This document shows, piece after piece, positions 1-11,462 of a DNA stretch of 64,000 nt. Made by a program: the position numbers and the translations under genes. The stretch comes from Batillaria attramentaria (lineage: Eukaryota; Mollusca; Gastropoda; Batillariidae), in the NCBI GenBank assembly GCA_018292915.2, contig JACVVK020000088.1:1682001-1746000 (forward strand). Direction: 5' to 3'. The first letter of the stretch is position 1. Each line of letters begins with the position of its first letter. Below the pieces are notes generated by a model. It was not told where the DNA came from. It was given only the letters and a program-made list of their open reading frames with translations, and searched no databases.

Positions 1-196
1 GTGCCCCTGCTAGCTGCCAAGCCCCGTATAAACAGAATTTGAAAGCATTGTTGAACTTATTTTTATGCATTTTATACTATGTCACCTAGAAGAGGGGAAA
101 GTTAGGGAGACTTTTTCATCTTGTTATAATGTAACGTGAGGTATTTCTGCGTAACGTGTAAGATACTGTTGTGCAAAAGGACTTTCTTTGTTGAAA

Positions 197-330
197 TGGG
201 GTGAGTGTTTGAGGGTTGAACGTCCTTTTCCACCACATATGGGTGACAACAAAGACAGGGTAACGAAGAAATGGTCAGCACAAATATTTGGCCCCAGCCG
301 GGGAATCGAACCCGCAGCCTGAGAATTGAA
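197..330 (-). mobile_element. SINE family A copy, reverse strand, truncated
   Basis: On the - strand it reads ggttcgattccccggctggg, ccaaatatttgtgctg and ggtggaaaaggacgttcaac. The box-A end is degraded. Confidence 0.75.
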
Positions 331-613
331 AGGGATTGATTTGTAATACATGTATTAATTTCTATTCCTCCTGGTATAATTAAGATAATACCAGTTCCGC
401 GCTTACAATGCACTTCAAATTTGAATTTCCCACACACTTAGCCCATATAATACCATATCAGCATTATTCAAGAGGAAAGAGAGGGTGGTTGTGTGAGCAT
501 GGGCTTGTGCATGTTTTGAAAGCACAGAATTACATGTAGATCAGGGAATTGCATGTATCCCTCTTCCTACCTATCCACCCACTACTCCACCATACATGCA
601 CACTGCGGGGCGC

Positions 614-754
<141 letters not shown>

Positions 755-863
755 GAGAGAGAGACTCACACACGTGCACACCATCACACACACTCACACA
801 TACACATGATTCCATCATGTTTGGGGGGCTAATTAATATGGATTAGATAAATGCCTGTTGCAG

Positions 864-1023
864 GATGGTGACCAAGCTAATCTCAGAGGTGATCTGCTTC
901 CTGCTCGGTGAAGACCCCAGTACCTCCAGTGACCGTGATGTCATGGATACAGACATTGAGGATGCCAGCAAGACGGATCGTGAACGCCAGAAACTCATTC
1001 GGGAGCAGAATATTCTCAAACAG
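864..1023 (+). CDS. itpr: ITPR exon E1, part of first RIH domain (isolated exon)
   Basis: The acceptor is gcctgttgcag and the donor is ctcaaacag|gttgat. The exon encodes VTKLISEV near its start and ends with DRERQKLIREQNILKQ, which matches the conserved (N/D)RERQKLMREQNILKQ of animal ITPRs in the first RIH domain, just after the IP3-binding core. It starts with one base completing a codon and ends in phase 0. The next residues expected in the family, about 170 of them, are not found downstream before 31761. A (GT)n tract begins about 30 bases after the donor. Confidence 0.9.
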
Positions 1024-1049
1024 GTTGATTTGCAATGTGGTTTTAGTTT

Positions 1050-1050
<1 letters not shown>

Positions 1051-1123
<73 letters not shown>
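1051..1123 (+). repeat. (GT)n microsatellite near ITPR exon E1 donor
   Basis: About 36 GT units starting about 30 bases after the 5' splice site at 1023. Confidence 0.95.
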
Positions 1124-1277
1124 TTGAGAGAGTGAGCAGAAACAGAAACGGTTGACTGTCAGTAGGGACATAGAAAGAAAGTTACAAGTGAGAGTCATTC
1201 ACCCACTTTTGATACTGAAGACAGACAAGACAGTTGTTGTTTGTCAGCCTTAATCCAAGTGGGTTACTGACTCATTT

Positions 1278-1800
1278 CTTCTTTTTTATTATTTTTTATT
1301 TATTTATTTATTTTTTTTTTGCCCCAACTCTTTGCTAGTTCCAGTGGTGTTCCTCCCAGGTAATGGGTGGAATCCACGGAGGGCTCGGAAGCTGGGGCAA
1401 TTTTTATTGTGCATGATGATGGAGATGAGGATGATGGTAAGATGATGCTATGGAGGTCCGTGTGGTTTGGGACTGCAGGCCAGGGCCGCATTCCACGCTT
1501 CCTGTCATTAATATCCCGGCATTAACCAGGCCCGGGAACTGTGGCACCTGCGGTGCCGGCCGTGTAATCATCCACATGATACGACGTGTCATAGTAAGGG
1601 AAGCACCCCCAAAGTCGCACCAGTGAAGTGGGTGAAACTCGGCTGTGTGGCAACAGCCTCCCCATCGGGCCCGTAGCACACCCGCTCAGGGTAGGAGCCG
1701 ACCTAGGTAGGAAAAATCCTGCTTGCCTCGGCTGGGACTCGAACCCGGGTCTCCCAGTCCATGCTCCGAAGCGCTAACCACTACACTACGGGGGCTGGTA
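1278..1800 (-). mobile_element. SINE-like element, family C, reverse strand with A-rich tail
   Basis: On the - strand the head reads cccgtagtgtagtggttagc and box-B-like cgggttcgagtcccagcc. The body extends about 450 bases to an A-rich end, seen as T-rich sequence at 1278-1320. The composite may hold more than one element. Confidence 0.65.
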
Positions 1801-2489
1801 TTGACTCATTAAGTATGCTGCTATGTTACTAATTAGGACATTTCAACGCTGCCTGCAAAAGTGGTTTTGTCTACTTATTGACAAACAGCGCTGGCAGCTC
1901 TAGCGGCTGTTTCTGCCGTCATGACGTGTCAAGACATGACATGCTTTGTGAAGCCACTAACGTCATTGAAAACATCGAGGGTGACACATTTGTGAAAAGT
2001 ATACAGCTTGGATATTGTACAGATTGGAGAAAACATGCCATGATATGAGAATTGCTGAAGTAAGTTGAAGCTGAGTTTCTCAGGCATGACTGCCACTCCA
2101 AAAGACCTGTGAATACTTTGTTTTGGTTTTGAGTAGGCAAACTTGGCCAGATTACTCACCATTTCATCTGAAGTTTGTTACATGCTACAAATGTGGGAAC
2201 CAGAGATCGTTTCCATGGAAACACAGCTGATGCCACTGTTCAGCGAATCTCCAGAGCAGTGAATGCAGTTTTTTGACCTGTGTTGACCCACACATGCAGT
2301 GCAGCTCAACTTAGTACATGTAGCAGGCTTTACTGTCTGTAAGAGAGTGAGTGAGTATATGACTGTTTTTCAGAAATTGGCCGAAAATCAGAGCAGTAAA
2401 ACTTTGAAAATGACATTGATCAAAACCCTTTGGGAACATTTTTATACTAAAGCATAAACGTAACACATTATATGTTTTGAATATCTGAC

Positions 2490-3000
2490 CTTACCGACAA
2501 CTGAGAGATGAGGAATAAAAAAAATATATATATATATATATATGCGTGAAAATGTCCGTCGTGTCACGAACATAACAATTTTTTTTAGAACATGACTTTA
2601 TACCAGTCAGTGTGCCTGTTTGCAATGAATATGATGAAAAGATGCCAGACGTTTGTATTCCAATCCAAAACTGTGATTTGTATACAGAAAGGGTGTAACT
2701 TTGGGAAAAAAAGAGAGAGTGGATAGGAAAAAGTTAAAGTTCTGTTACATGTCAAAACACATAAAAACGCAAGAAGTTTATGATTTCTTGTCAAAATATT
2801 TTTTACTGGTAAGTTTTGATGGTAACATTCACAGAACAAAATCTGGTTTGTAACAAACAGTATTTACTGTTACTTTTTACCGTTTTACGTAAACGTGACA
2901 CCACGGACATGTGCGTGACACGACGGACATGAGCGTGACACCACGGACACACTACCTCCATCAATATCCAAAGTTGCTGAAACTGATTGTTACTTAACTT
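2490..3000. repeat. Repeat with GTGACACGACGGAC motifs, left cluster
   Basis: tgtccgtcgtgtcacg at 2553 and three direct gtgacac(c/g)acggac units at 2895-2950. The motif recurs at 6250-6675, with similar flanking aaacgtgacaccacgg / aaatgtgacacgacgg. Probably two pieces of one unknown repeat family. Confidence 0.45.
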
Positions 3001-3119
3001 TTTAACAAGGGAAACGGGAAACACACACGAAAACAACAAAATCAAGAAGAAAACACTTTTACCGAACTTTCACCAACTTTAAAAATACAAAAGGGAAGGA
3101 AGGGGAGAAGAAAACGTCA

Positions 3120-3710
3120 TTTTTACATGAAGTTCACATGTGGGTTCCCACCTGGGAAGACCCACACCGCCGACTGTTACTTCGTTTCGGGATCGTATTG
3201 GTATACCCAGGTTTCGTCTCCTGTTACGATGTCCCAGACCCGAGGGGACCTTCCTCCGTCACATTTCACTCTGCACCAGTTCACCCTACCCCGATTCTGC
3301 TCTTCAGTCAGGTTGTAGAGCACCTAACGGGTATAACGTTTCCCTATGCCAAGGCAGTTGTGAAGGATGCAAATGAGATTTCCCGATGAAATATTCATGA
3401 TATCCTGTGTTACAGCGTATATCATTTTTGGGTCCTTCTTAATCAGGGATTCAACCCTATAGACTTTTTCTGGGGTAACGGTCGTTGCCATTCGACCACA
3501 ACGGTCATCGTCTTCAACTGTTGTCTGGCCAGACATGAACCGTCGGAACCACCTAAAACCAGTGGCTTTGGACGGAGATTGATCTCCAATACAGTTTTTT
3601 TTTTAACTTTGAAAAAAAGCCATGAAAAGATTTTCCCCAGCAGTAGTCACAATACATCATGGCTCGAAAATCCCTTCCAGAAAGGTCAACACTGCTGGCA
3701 AAAGACCCGT
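3120..3710 (-). pseudogene. Mariner-type transposase remnant
   Basis: Read on the - strand: FRAMMYCDYC, then MSGQTTVEDDDRCGRMATTV and TPEKVYRVESLIKKDP, ILHNCLGIGKR, VPHNLTEEQNRGRVNW, and in a further frame GDETWVYQYDPETK with SAVWVFPG. These are mariner helix-turn-helix and first catalytic Asp (GDETW) regions. Stops and frame changes interrupt it and the C-terminal third is missing. Confidence 0.85.
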
Positions 3711-3945
3711 CACCCGTAGTGCACATTTTGTCGCATGGAATATAAACGGTTGTACGAAATCAAGTAATTTTTGTTTTCATTAGTATTATGAAACTGGTCT
3801 GCGATGTGATGTAAACAGAAAAGTAGTGACGTCATTAGTTCGTCCAGGTTGCAAAACATAATGAGAGGCCCTCGTACCACAACCTTTCACATTGAAACTG
3901 CAAGTCACTTCCTTACTTTGTCCATGATAGAAGCCCACACAAAAG

Positions 3946-4260
3946 GGTCAACTATGAACAGACCACCATCTTCAGACTACAAACTGGACACTGCAGACTG
4001 CGCGCCCACCTGTGCCGCCTTGGGCTGTCACACTCACCAGACTGTCCGTGCGGAACAGCCCCTCAAACCCCGGAACACATTCTGCAGTCCTGCCCCCTTT
4101 TCAAAGAAGCAAGGACACAACACTGGCCGAACGGAGCCACACTGGCAGAGAAACTCTGGGGCAGCAAAACAGACCTCTTGAAGACCACTGCTTATATAAA
4201 GACCACAAACCTAATCATCTGAGGCGGAGTCCAGAACAGGGAACGCAGAAGAAGAAGAAG
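3946..4260 (+). mobile_element. LINE 3' fragment (RNase H/C-terminal end) with GAA tail
   Basis: One frame reads IFRLQTGHCRLRAHLCRLGL, then CPCGTAPQTPEHILQSCPLF, TLAEKLWGSKTDL and a stop at about 4210. That is the C-terminal end seen in LINEs with an RNase H and CxC..H..C knuckle. An A-rich (GAA)n tail follows at 4249-4265. The rest of the element is absent (5' truncation). Confidence 0.7.
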
Positions 4261-4269
4261 AAAAGGGTC

Positions 4270-4960
4270 AACAATATACTGATCATGGGAATCGTCCTTC
4301 AAAACTGGTTCTGAAATCACTGCTAGTATATTTTCATACTCATACCATAGCAAGTCTTTCATCTTTGGCCAAAAGAAACAGTTCCCTCGTCAAACCTGAT
4401 GCATGCTGCACTGGATTTAAAGATCCCCCTCATCTACATCTAATACCATCCCAGGGTAGGCCTTTTGGTCATATCTAACAACGACCCAGTGTCCAATGCA
4501 GTCTTCAGGCAAGGGGAGTTCTTCAGAAGAAGGTGTTTTGCCGCTAGTGGTGTTCGCACTGTATACGTCACCTGCGGACTGGCCTGCTTGTGGTGTTTCA
4601 TCAGATTCCGTTCTTGGCGCATTCTCTACCAAGGGCACAAAATGGTTTGGAACCCAGTGTTTTGTGGTCATGTCCATCCTAGTGCTGCACCACATGATCA
4701 TCAGTTGATCCCCACATGGCGGGGCTGTGTTGGAGCAGGGTCTGGGCAGGACCAGTCTGTGCAAGTCTGCACGTACGCTGGGATTACCAAGGTTGGGGTA
4801 GACAGAAAAGATCGGTCTCCTCACCACCGTAGACAACGCACAGACCTGCCAAATCCCCATGTACTCTTTTTTCTTGCTGACTTTTAGGACCTCTTTTTCA
4901 TAGACAACCCTAATCTTTTCTTCGTTTAATCGAGTCCCGGGAATATACTACTTTCTAGCC
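4270..4960 (-). pseudogene. Broken mobile-element-associated gene of unknown function
   Basis: The - strand frame reads YIPGTRLNEEK, then KKEYMGIWQVCALSTVV, VYPNLGNPSVRADLHR, TTKHWVPNHFVPL and IGHWVVVRYDQKAYPGMVLD. Past two in-frame stops it continues IQCSMHQV, GNCFFWPKM and LWYEYENILAVISEP. I recognise the pattern from proteins repeated in many invertebrate genomes next to transposons; the function is unknown. At least three nonsense changes show decay. Confidence 0.65.
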
Positions 4961-5015
4961 CGTTCGGCAGCCGAAAGAGCCATGAGGCTGTGGAAAACAG
5001 ATTTTTGCCAAAATG

Positions 5016-5983
5016 TTAAAGGGTACGGCAAGTCAAGAGCACTATTGGGTTTAAATGACAGATATTGAGGTCCTAAGCTGTTAGACAGGAAAAGTTTTCG
5101 TACCATTTACTCAAAAAGGCGCCGAAAACACCCTCTGCTTTCGGTTCCTGGGCTGTGCCATGTTGCCGCACTCTTTCGCGAATGAGACGGGAAAGGTGCT
5201 GACGGTGACGTCACTCCACCACCACTGTCAGCAGTGCCCGCTTTGAGCGGGTTGTTCCAGAGTATTATTTTGTGTTCGAGATGCCACAGTGCAAAGCGTT
5301 TGGTTGTTTCAGCAAACAGGGTACGTGTAAGAATGCAGATGGAAGCCACAAAAGCTTTTTTGAATTTCCGAATCTAAACAAATCAAAGGAAAAACGGAGT
5401 TGTGTGCGAAATGGTTGGAGACCTTGAAGAACGGCTCGCTTGCCCCGCCGAGTGCAGGAATACGCCTGGAACAATCGAGACCTCGTTTGTGGAGATCATT
5501 TTACCCCGGATTGTTTCACTGGCGCTTTTGCGAACGATGTTGCTGCTTCACTTGTCAAACAAGCATCTCCCACAATTGCACTCGTCCTCATCAATCGGCT
5601 CTTCCCCATCGTCCCCACTGTTTTCTGCCTGACCTCTTCCTCAGAATATTCTGGCTCGAAATTATAGGGAACTATCCCCAAATCCATTCTAGCTTTCAGA
5701 AAATAAGCAAAGTGTGTATACGAGCCAGAAATAGCACGCCTAAAACGTGTAGCAGGCACACCTGCACGCACAGTGTCAGAATCTCGCCTGCTGCTGAGTG
5801 GTGGAGTGACGTCACTGCTAGGATCAACATGGCAGTCTCCATGGCATCGCATTTCGGATGCCGTTTGGTGTGAAAAATGCTGAATGGTGTATTCGTGTTC
5901 AAATCTTTTGGGCTGCAGCCACCTAGGACCTCAATATCTGTCATTTAAACCCAATAATGCTCTTGACTTGCCGTACCCTTTAA
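5016..5983 (+). mobile_element. TIR element copy 1 with broken THAP domain
   Basis: The ends are TTAAAGGGTACGGCAAGTCA and its inverse, extended to about 55 bp of imperfect inversion (through GACAGATATTGAGGTCCTA). The + strand carries MPQCKAFGCFSKQGTCKNAD, then in other frames CAKWLETLKN and VCGDHFTPDCF. This is the C2-CH zinc layout of a THAP domain with frame breaks. The - strand carries IVPYNFEPEYSEEE, then (frame-shifted) ECNCGRCLFDK and a stop, resembling the P2X7-like cysteine-rich domain. Both TTAA-type (piggyBac) and P-element origins remain possible. Confidence 0.75.
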
Positions 5984-6239
5984 TTTACAATCACGGCGAC
6001 AAAGACATAAACTTCATGTGTACCCATCTCTACCCCCCCCCCCCCAACTTAAAAAAAAATATTTTTTTAAATTTCATACCCCTCCATCTTTCACCTCTCT
6101 TAGCCCTCATCTGTGCATCACTGAGACTATTTTATATACTGATCAACTGAGCAGTACAGTTATATTTAGCTTTTAGTTCTATTCCTTCCAGCTGTACATT
6201 GCTTAACAATAAATAGAAGTTTCTCAGCACTTCGGGTAT

Positions 6240-6890
6240 TGTTGAAAAGAAAATGTCCGTAGTGTCACACTTTTGTCCATCGTGTCACGACTGAAACTGT
6301 GACACGACGGACTGTGACACGACGGACGGAATTCGTTGTTAAAAAATGAGTACTCCCCCCATGTGCCGTTTTATGAAAGTTTTAGATATACCATGATAAT
6401 AATCCAAGAAACGGACCGTATGAATTGATTATTTAAAACTTTCAAGTTCTAATTGGGAAAAAATACTATGTGACACCATGGACCACATAAAATAGGACAC
6501 CTTACCTTGACAACTTTGGATGAAACAAAAAGAGAGATTAAAAAGGAACATCCGCTCCAAACTCGAAAAGAAGTCATCGACACAAGGAACTTTTCGCTGA
6601 AATCAGCGTTAAAAAGGGGGGATCGTTCATTATTTGCTGTGCGTTTTCTGTAAATGTGACACGACGGACAAAAAAGTGAGGGACACCCTTTTTTTAATCT
6701 TTAATCTCGTATCACGATGAAAATTTGAAAGAAAGTCGAACAAACGCCTGTCAGACCCATTAACAGTCGCAAAAGGTATTTTTTGCATATTTTTTGAATG
6801 ACTTAGAATTTTTTTCTGCTGATCTACAGATGTGGGAATTTTGACACCTTTTCGGGGGGACACCTACTTTTTGACACCCCTACTAACTTT
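6240..6890. repeat. Repeat with GTGACACGACGGAC motifs, right cluster
   Basis: Inverted units (tgtccgtagtgtcac, gtccatcgtgtcacg) and direct units (gtgacacgacggac twice near 6299-6327, again at 6657) share the motif with 2490-3000. No gene is seen. Confidence 0.45.
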
Positions 6891-7565
6891 TTTGTTTCAA
6901 AACACATCAAATATAATAAACGATAATGCAGCTTTCTAAATGAAGTTTCTCGAGACCTTTTGAAGAGTAGTTAAGCAAAGTGTCAGGAAAAATGGTGCAA
7001 ACGGCAATGAGCTATTTTATTTTGAAGTCAGGGGACAAGGTTTTTGGCACTTTTTTGAAATACCGTCAACTGTGCCCAGAGGTACAGCGATTCGGTGTAA
7101 CGAAGAATGGTCTGGTCAAGTGGTCATGTCCCCTCCCTCACCCCTTGTCCAGAAGTCCGCCTGGCAATAATAAAAGTGAGATGTCCCGGCGATCTCAATA
7201 AATGGTACTGTACATGTAAGCGTAGGGGCAATGTATGAAGTGAGTAAGAGTACTCAGGTTAATCAAGTCCCTCACTGCCTGTCAAAATTGTCCGCAAGGG
7301 AACTTTGCCGGAGCGCCAAAGTTCCAATGGGATCAATGTTTTAACAAAAATTACATGGTACAATTTGTTTTTTCACTGATCTGTAAATAAAAACCTTTCC
7401 CATTCATATCATGCCATTATGCTTATATACATGTATTCTATGGCCTTGCTTCAAGCTCAAGGCCATACAAGCTATTTTTGTGAAATCTTAACATTGGCAT
7501 TTTCTCACGAAAAAAAAACAAAACAAACAGCTGACGCGCCAAACCTGGCGTACTGATAGTGATAA

Positions 7566-8547
7566 TTAAAGGGTACGGCAAGTCAAGAGCACTTTTGGGT
7601 TTAATGACAGATATTGAGGTCCTAAGCTGTTAGACAGCAAAAGTTTTCGTGAACAAAGTACTATTTACTCAAAAAATGCGCCGAAAACACCCTCTGCTTT
7701 CGGTTCCTGGGCTGCGCCATGTTGCCGCACTTTTTCGCGAATGAGACGGGAAAGGTGCTGACTGTGACGTCACTCCACCACCACTGTCGGCAGTGCCCGC
7801 TTTGAGCGGGTTGTTCAGAGTATTATTTTGTGTTCGAGATGCCACAGTGCAAAGCGTTTGGTTGTTTCAGCAAACAAGGCACGTGTAAGAATGCAGATGG
7901 AAGCCACAAAAGCTTTTCTGAATTTCCGAATCTAAACAAATCAAAGGAAAAACGGAGGTTGCATGTGTGCGAAATGGTTGGAGACCTTGAAGAACGTCTC
8001 GCATGCCCCGCCAAGTGCAGGAATACGCCTGGAACAACCGAGACCTCGTTTGTGGAGATCATTTTACCCCGGATTGTTTCACTGGCGCTATTACGAACGA
8101 TGTTGCTGCTTCACTTGTCAAACACGCATCTTCCACAATTGCACTCGTTCTCATCAATCGGCTCTTCCCCATCGGCGTCCACGCTGTTTTCTGCCTGACC
8201 CCTTACTGAGCTCTTCCTCAGAATATTCTGGCTCGAAATTATAGGGAACTATCCCCAAATCCATTCTAGCTTTCAGGAAATAAGCAAAGTGTGTACACGA
8301 GCCAGAACTAGCACGCCTAAAACGTGTAGCAGGCACACCTGCACGCAGTGTCAGAATCTCGCCTGCTGCTGAGTGGTGGAGTGACGTCACTGCTAGGATC
8401 AACATGGCAGCCTCCATGGCTTCGCATTTCGGCTGCTGTTTGGTGTGAAAAATGCTGAATGTTGTATTCGTGTTCAAATCTTTTGGGCTGCAGCCGTCTA
8501 GGACCTCAATATCTGTCATTTAAACCCATAAATGCCGTACCCTTTAA
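7566..8547 (+). mobile_element. TIR element copy 2 with broken THAP domain
   Basis: Same orientation and nearly the same sequence as the copy at 5016-5983, including the TTAA-bordered inverted ends, the THAP start MPQCKAFGCFSKQG near 7839 and DLVCGDHFTPDCFTG. The - strand holds YNFEPEYSEEEL and ECNCGRCVFDK. The two copies differ by small indels at the frame breaks. This copy interrupts a satellite-like monomer. Confidence 0.75.
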
Positions 8548-8728
8548 GACCTATGCATACATACCCTTTTAAAGTAGTCTGTTTGTAAATTATACATTTA
8601 CATTTTCTCAGAAACTAGAACAACGAGGAGCATCTTACTTTGCACGACGATAGACATAATTGGCAACACCTTTACTGACACACCTGTATGCAATGACTTT
8701 CAGTCAAGGTCAAGGCCATGCAAGCTTC

Positions 8729-8729
<1 letters not shown>

Positions 8730-8791
<62 letters not shown>
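8730..8791 (+). repeat. (GT)n microsatellite
   Basis: About 30 GT units inside a satellite-like monomer. Confidence 0.9.
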
Positions 8792-8797
<6 letters not shown>

Positions 8798-9392
8798 TTA
8801 ACTTTGGCCATTTCTCCAAAACAGCAAACAGTAGAGGCACCAAAGAAGGCACGATGATAGACAGCAATGAGACCTACCTTCTTGAATGACCGTTACTGAA
8901 GGTCAAGGTCATTAAAGCTGTGTGGTGTGAATGTTAACATTACCGTTTTCGGAGGAACTACAAACACTAGAGGCGTTCAACTTGGCATAATGATATAGAC
9001 ATTGAGGAGATCTCATTTGAATGACCTTGATCTAGCAACGTCCCTAAATCTATTGTTACTCATTCAGTCTACTTAATGGCTCCCTATAAACACAAGACAA
9101 ATACAAATCATCTCTATCATTATCTCGGCTAAGCAAGATTTCTAACTAGCATTACGAACGAACACGTCTAATAATAATATGCGCAAGAAGAATCCTGCTC
9201 TATTGCTTACAGATCTCTGTGATGATTCCTCGTGGCACGCGTTGTCCAGCCACAGACAAGTAGCAGGTTTTGTGAAGGGTCTGCTGCAGCCGGTTCAAAC
9301 CCTAAACTTTCCTTGCACGGCACACAAGAACTGGAATACAATTCTGTTGCTAGTCGTCACGAACACAGTTGTGCTTGGCGGATTTACTGATT

Positions 9393-9476
9393 CAGGGGCG
9401 CCGGAAGATGTTGGGGGGAGGGGGGACAGTATCTCAGAGGGGGGAAACGGGGACGTTGCCGGGAGAAAGTGAAAAG

Positions 9477-9512
<36 letters not shown>

Positions 9513-9893
9513 CGTTCACATGGTTCACATGCTGCGAAGACAAAAACCTTACGAACCAGGGAGCCACTGAAAGGTAGGACGTTACCCATAAAAGTGAAAA
9601 GCGGGGGGGGGGGGGGGGGGGTGAGACGACTTTCTGTCAAGTCGTTTTGATATTTCATGCAACGGCTAAACTGAGTTCTCCGTTTGGGTGGGATGAGGGA
9701 GAGAGCAGGAAGAGGGGGAGGGGTTGTAGGGGAAGGGAGGGGGGGGGGGCAAGACCATGGCTTTGCCCCCCCCCCTCTTGCCATAGTCACCTGATTTTCC
9801 AGGGGGGGGGGGGGGGCAAAAAGATACTCTTGCCCCCCCTGCTTGGGTACAGGGGGGGGGCAGCTGCCCCCCCCCCCGGTTCCGGCGCCCCTG
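9393..9893. mobile_element. G/C-tract-filled TIR element (hAT-like ends)
   Basis: The ends caggggcgccggaa and ttccggcgcccctg are perfect inverse repeats of 14 bp with the CAGGGG start typical of hAT. The interior is mostly G runs (up to 30 or more) on the left and C runs on the right. There is no coding region. A clean 8-bp target duplication was not found. Confidence 0.6.
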
Positions 9894-9912
9894 TGATTTT
9901 ACTGACAAAACC

Positions 9913-10098
9913 AGTCAACATCCGATTAAACAAGGAAAGAAACAAACAGACACACGAACAAAAGACACACAAACAAAACCATTCAACATCCGATTAAACA
10001 ATGAAAGAAAGAAGCAGACACACGAACAAAAGACACACAAACAAAACCATTCAACACCCGAACAAACGTACATGAATGGTTTCCTTCGTGGTGTGTGT

Positions 10099-10136
<38 letters not shown>

Positions 10137-10140
10137 GGGT
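9913..10140. repeat. Tandem repeat of about 76 bases plus (GT)n
   Basis: Two full units and a partial one with cattcaacatccgattaaac and agacacacgaacaaaagaca. After a (GT)n tract at 10090-10132 an inverted partial copy (cgggtgttgaatggtt) follows. Confidence 0.75.
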
Positions 10141-10435
10141 GTTGAATGGTTCTGCTGGTGTGTTTTGCCGGTTCGGGTATAGATTGATTGGTTTTCAAAA
10201 CTAAAGTGTTTTACCATCGCCGTAGGGCACCTAAAAACTTTGCGGCTTTAAGCCCTATTGGCTAAAAACTCACTCACCCCTAAAAACTTCCGCGCCGTAC
10301 TTTTTGGGTGAACACGCACCTATTCGTAAAACAAGAAAACTTGCGCGCTGTACACAAACCCGTACTATACATTGTTTCTGATTTTTGGCTCACGTATGTA
10401 ACAACGGGAGTCTATGTATGTACTAACCCTCCGTC

Positions 10436-10485
<50 letters not shown>

Positions 10486-10486
10486 G
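10436..10486 (+). repeat. (GT)n microsatellite
   Basis: About 24 GT units; a (CA)n tract follows at 10672-10708 with a (GA)n stub. Confidence 0.9.
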
Positions 10487-10669
10487 CAGTAAATGTATAG
10501 AAAACCTTAATATTGGCATTTTCTCGGGAAGTACGAAAACCAGAGACACAAGTGGCAAATCTTACAAGATGATAGACAAACACAAGATCTATCCAGGGAA
10601 TCATTTTCAATGACCTGTGCTGCAGGTCAAGGTCACAGGAATAGAAAGCAAAATTGTAAGCTAAATAGA

Positions 10670-10725
<56 letters not shown>

Positions 10726-11375
10726 CGACGGAGGATTAGTGCCTAGACTTCCATTGTTACACAAGGGAGCCAAAAACCAAAAAAGTCGAAGTAGACCATG
10801 TAACCAGAACTTGCTAACCAAACACATTTTACACACACACACACACACACACACGCACAGGGCATGGCGGTACTGCTATAAGCATGATAATAAAAGACAA
10901 GTTGCTTAGTATTGACGTCAAACTACTTGCTGAAATCGGAAATGTGGACTATTGCGTCAGAGCTGTACAGATTTTACGTCACTAACGTTTGCGACCAGAA
11001 GACCGGTGGACGTTTTCATCTCTCCATGGACGTTCGAAATCAAGTCATGTCTTCAGCCTCAGTCTGCTAGTTGTCTGTCCGCTGTCACTACACTGTGGGG
11101 TTTGTTGTTAGTGGACGCCAGATTTGCTGATTTTGTTTTGTTTTCTTCTGTTTTGTTTTGAAAATTTCTTACAGTCGTGCAGTTGTTGATCTGTTGAGCT
11201 ACCGGTAATATTTCTTTGTTTATCAGTTCTTCATTTATTGGGATTTTTGTTTTGTGTTTGTTGTTGTTGTGGTTGTTGTTGCTGTCGCTGGCGTGGTTGA
11301 CGTTGTCGTCGGTGTTGTCGCTCTTATTATTGTGGACGTGGTATTGGTGGTTGTTGTAGTTATGGACTGTGAGAT

Positions 11376-11377
<2 letters not shown>

Positions 11378-11415
<38 letters not shown>
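11378..11415 (+). repeat. (TC)n microsatellite
   Basis: About 19 TC units within the pyrimidine-rich stretch upstream of the exon at 11463. Confidence 0.9.
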
Positions 11416-11418
<3 letters not shown>

Positions 11419-11462
11419 GGTTGACGTCATCCACTAACCATCTTCTCCATTCTCTGTAACAG

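Larger units (their letters stand above)
7436..10650. repeat. Diverged satellite-like monomers with AAGGTCAAGG motifs
   Basis: Related monomers of about 120-190 bases lie near 7436-7565, 8590-8690, 8690-8875, 8885-9010 and 10490-10650. Shared parts are aaggtcaaggtca-like boxes, aacattggcattttctc and gatgatagacannaannnag. Two monomers contain (GT)n at or near the same internal position. Confidence 0.5.

Noticed and set aside
4465..4887. 140-codon + strand frame
   Set aside because: Antisense shadow of the mobile-element pseudogene that is recognisable on the - strand.
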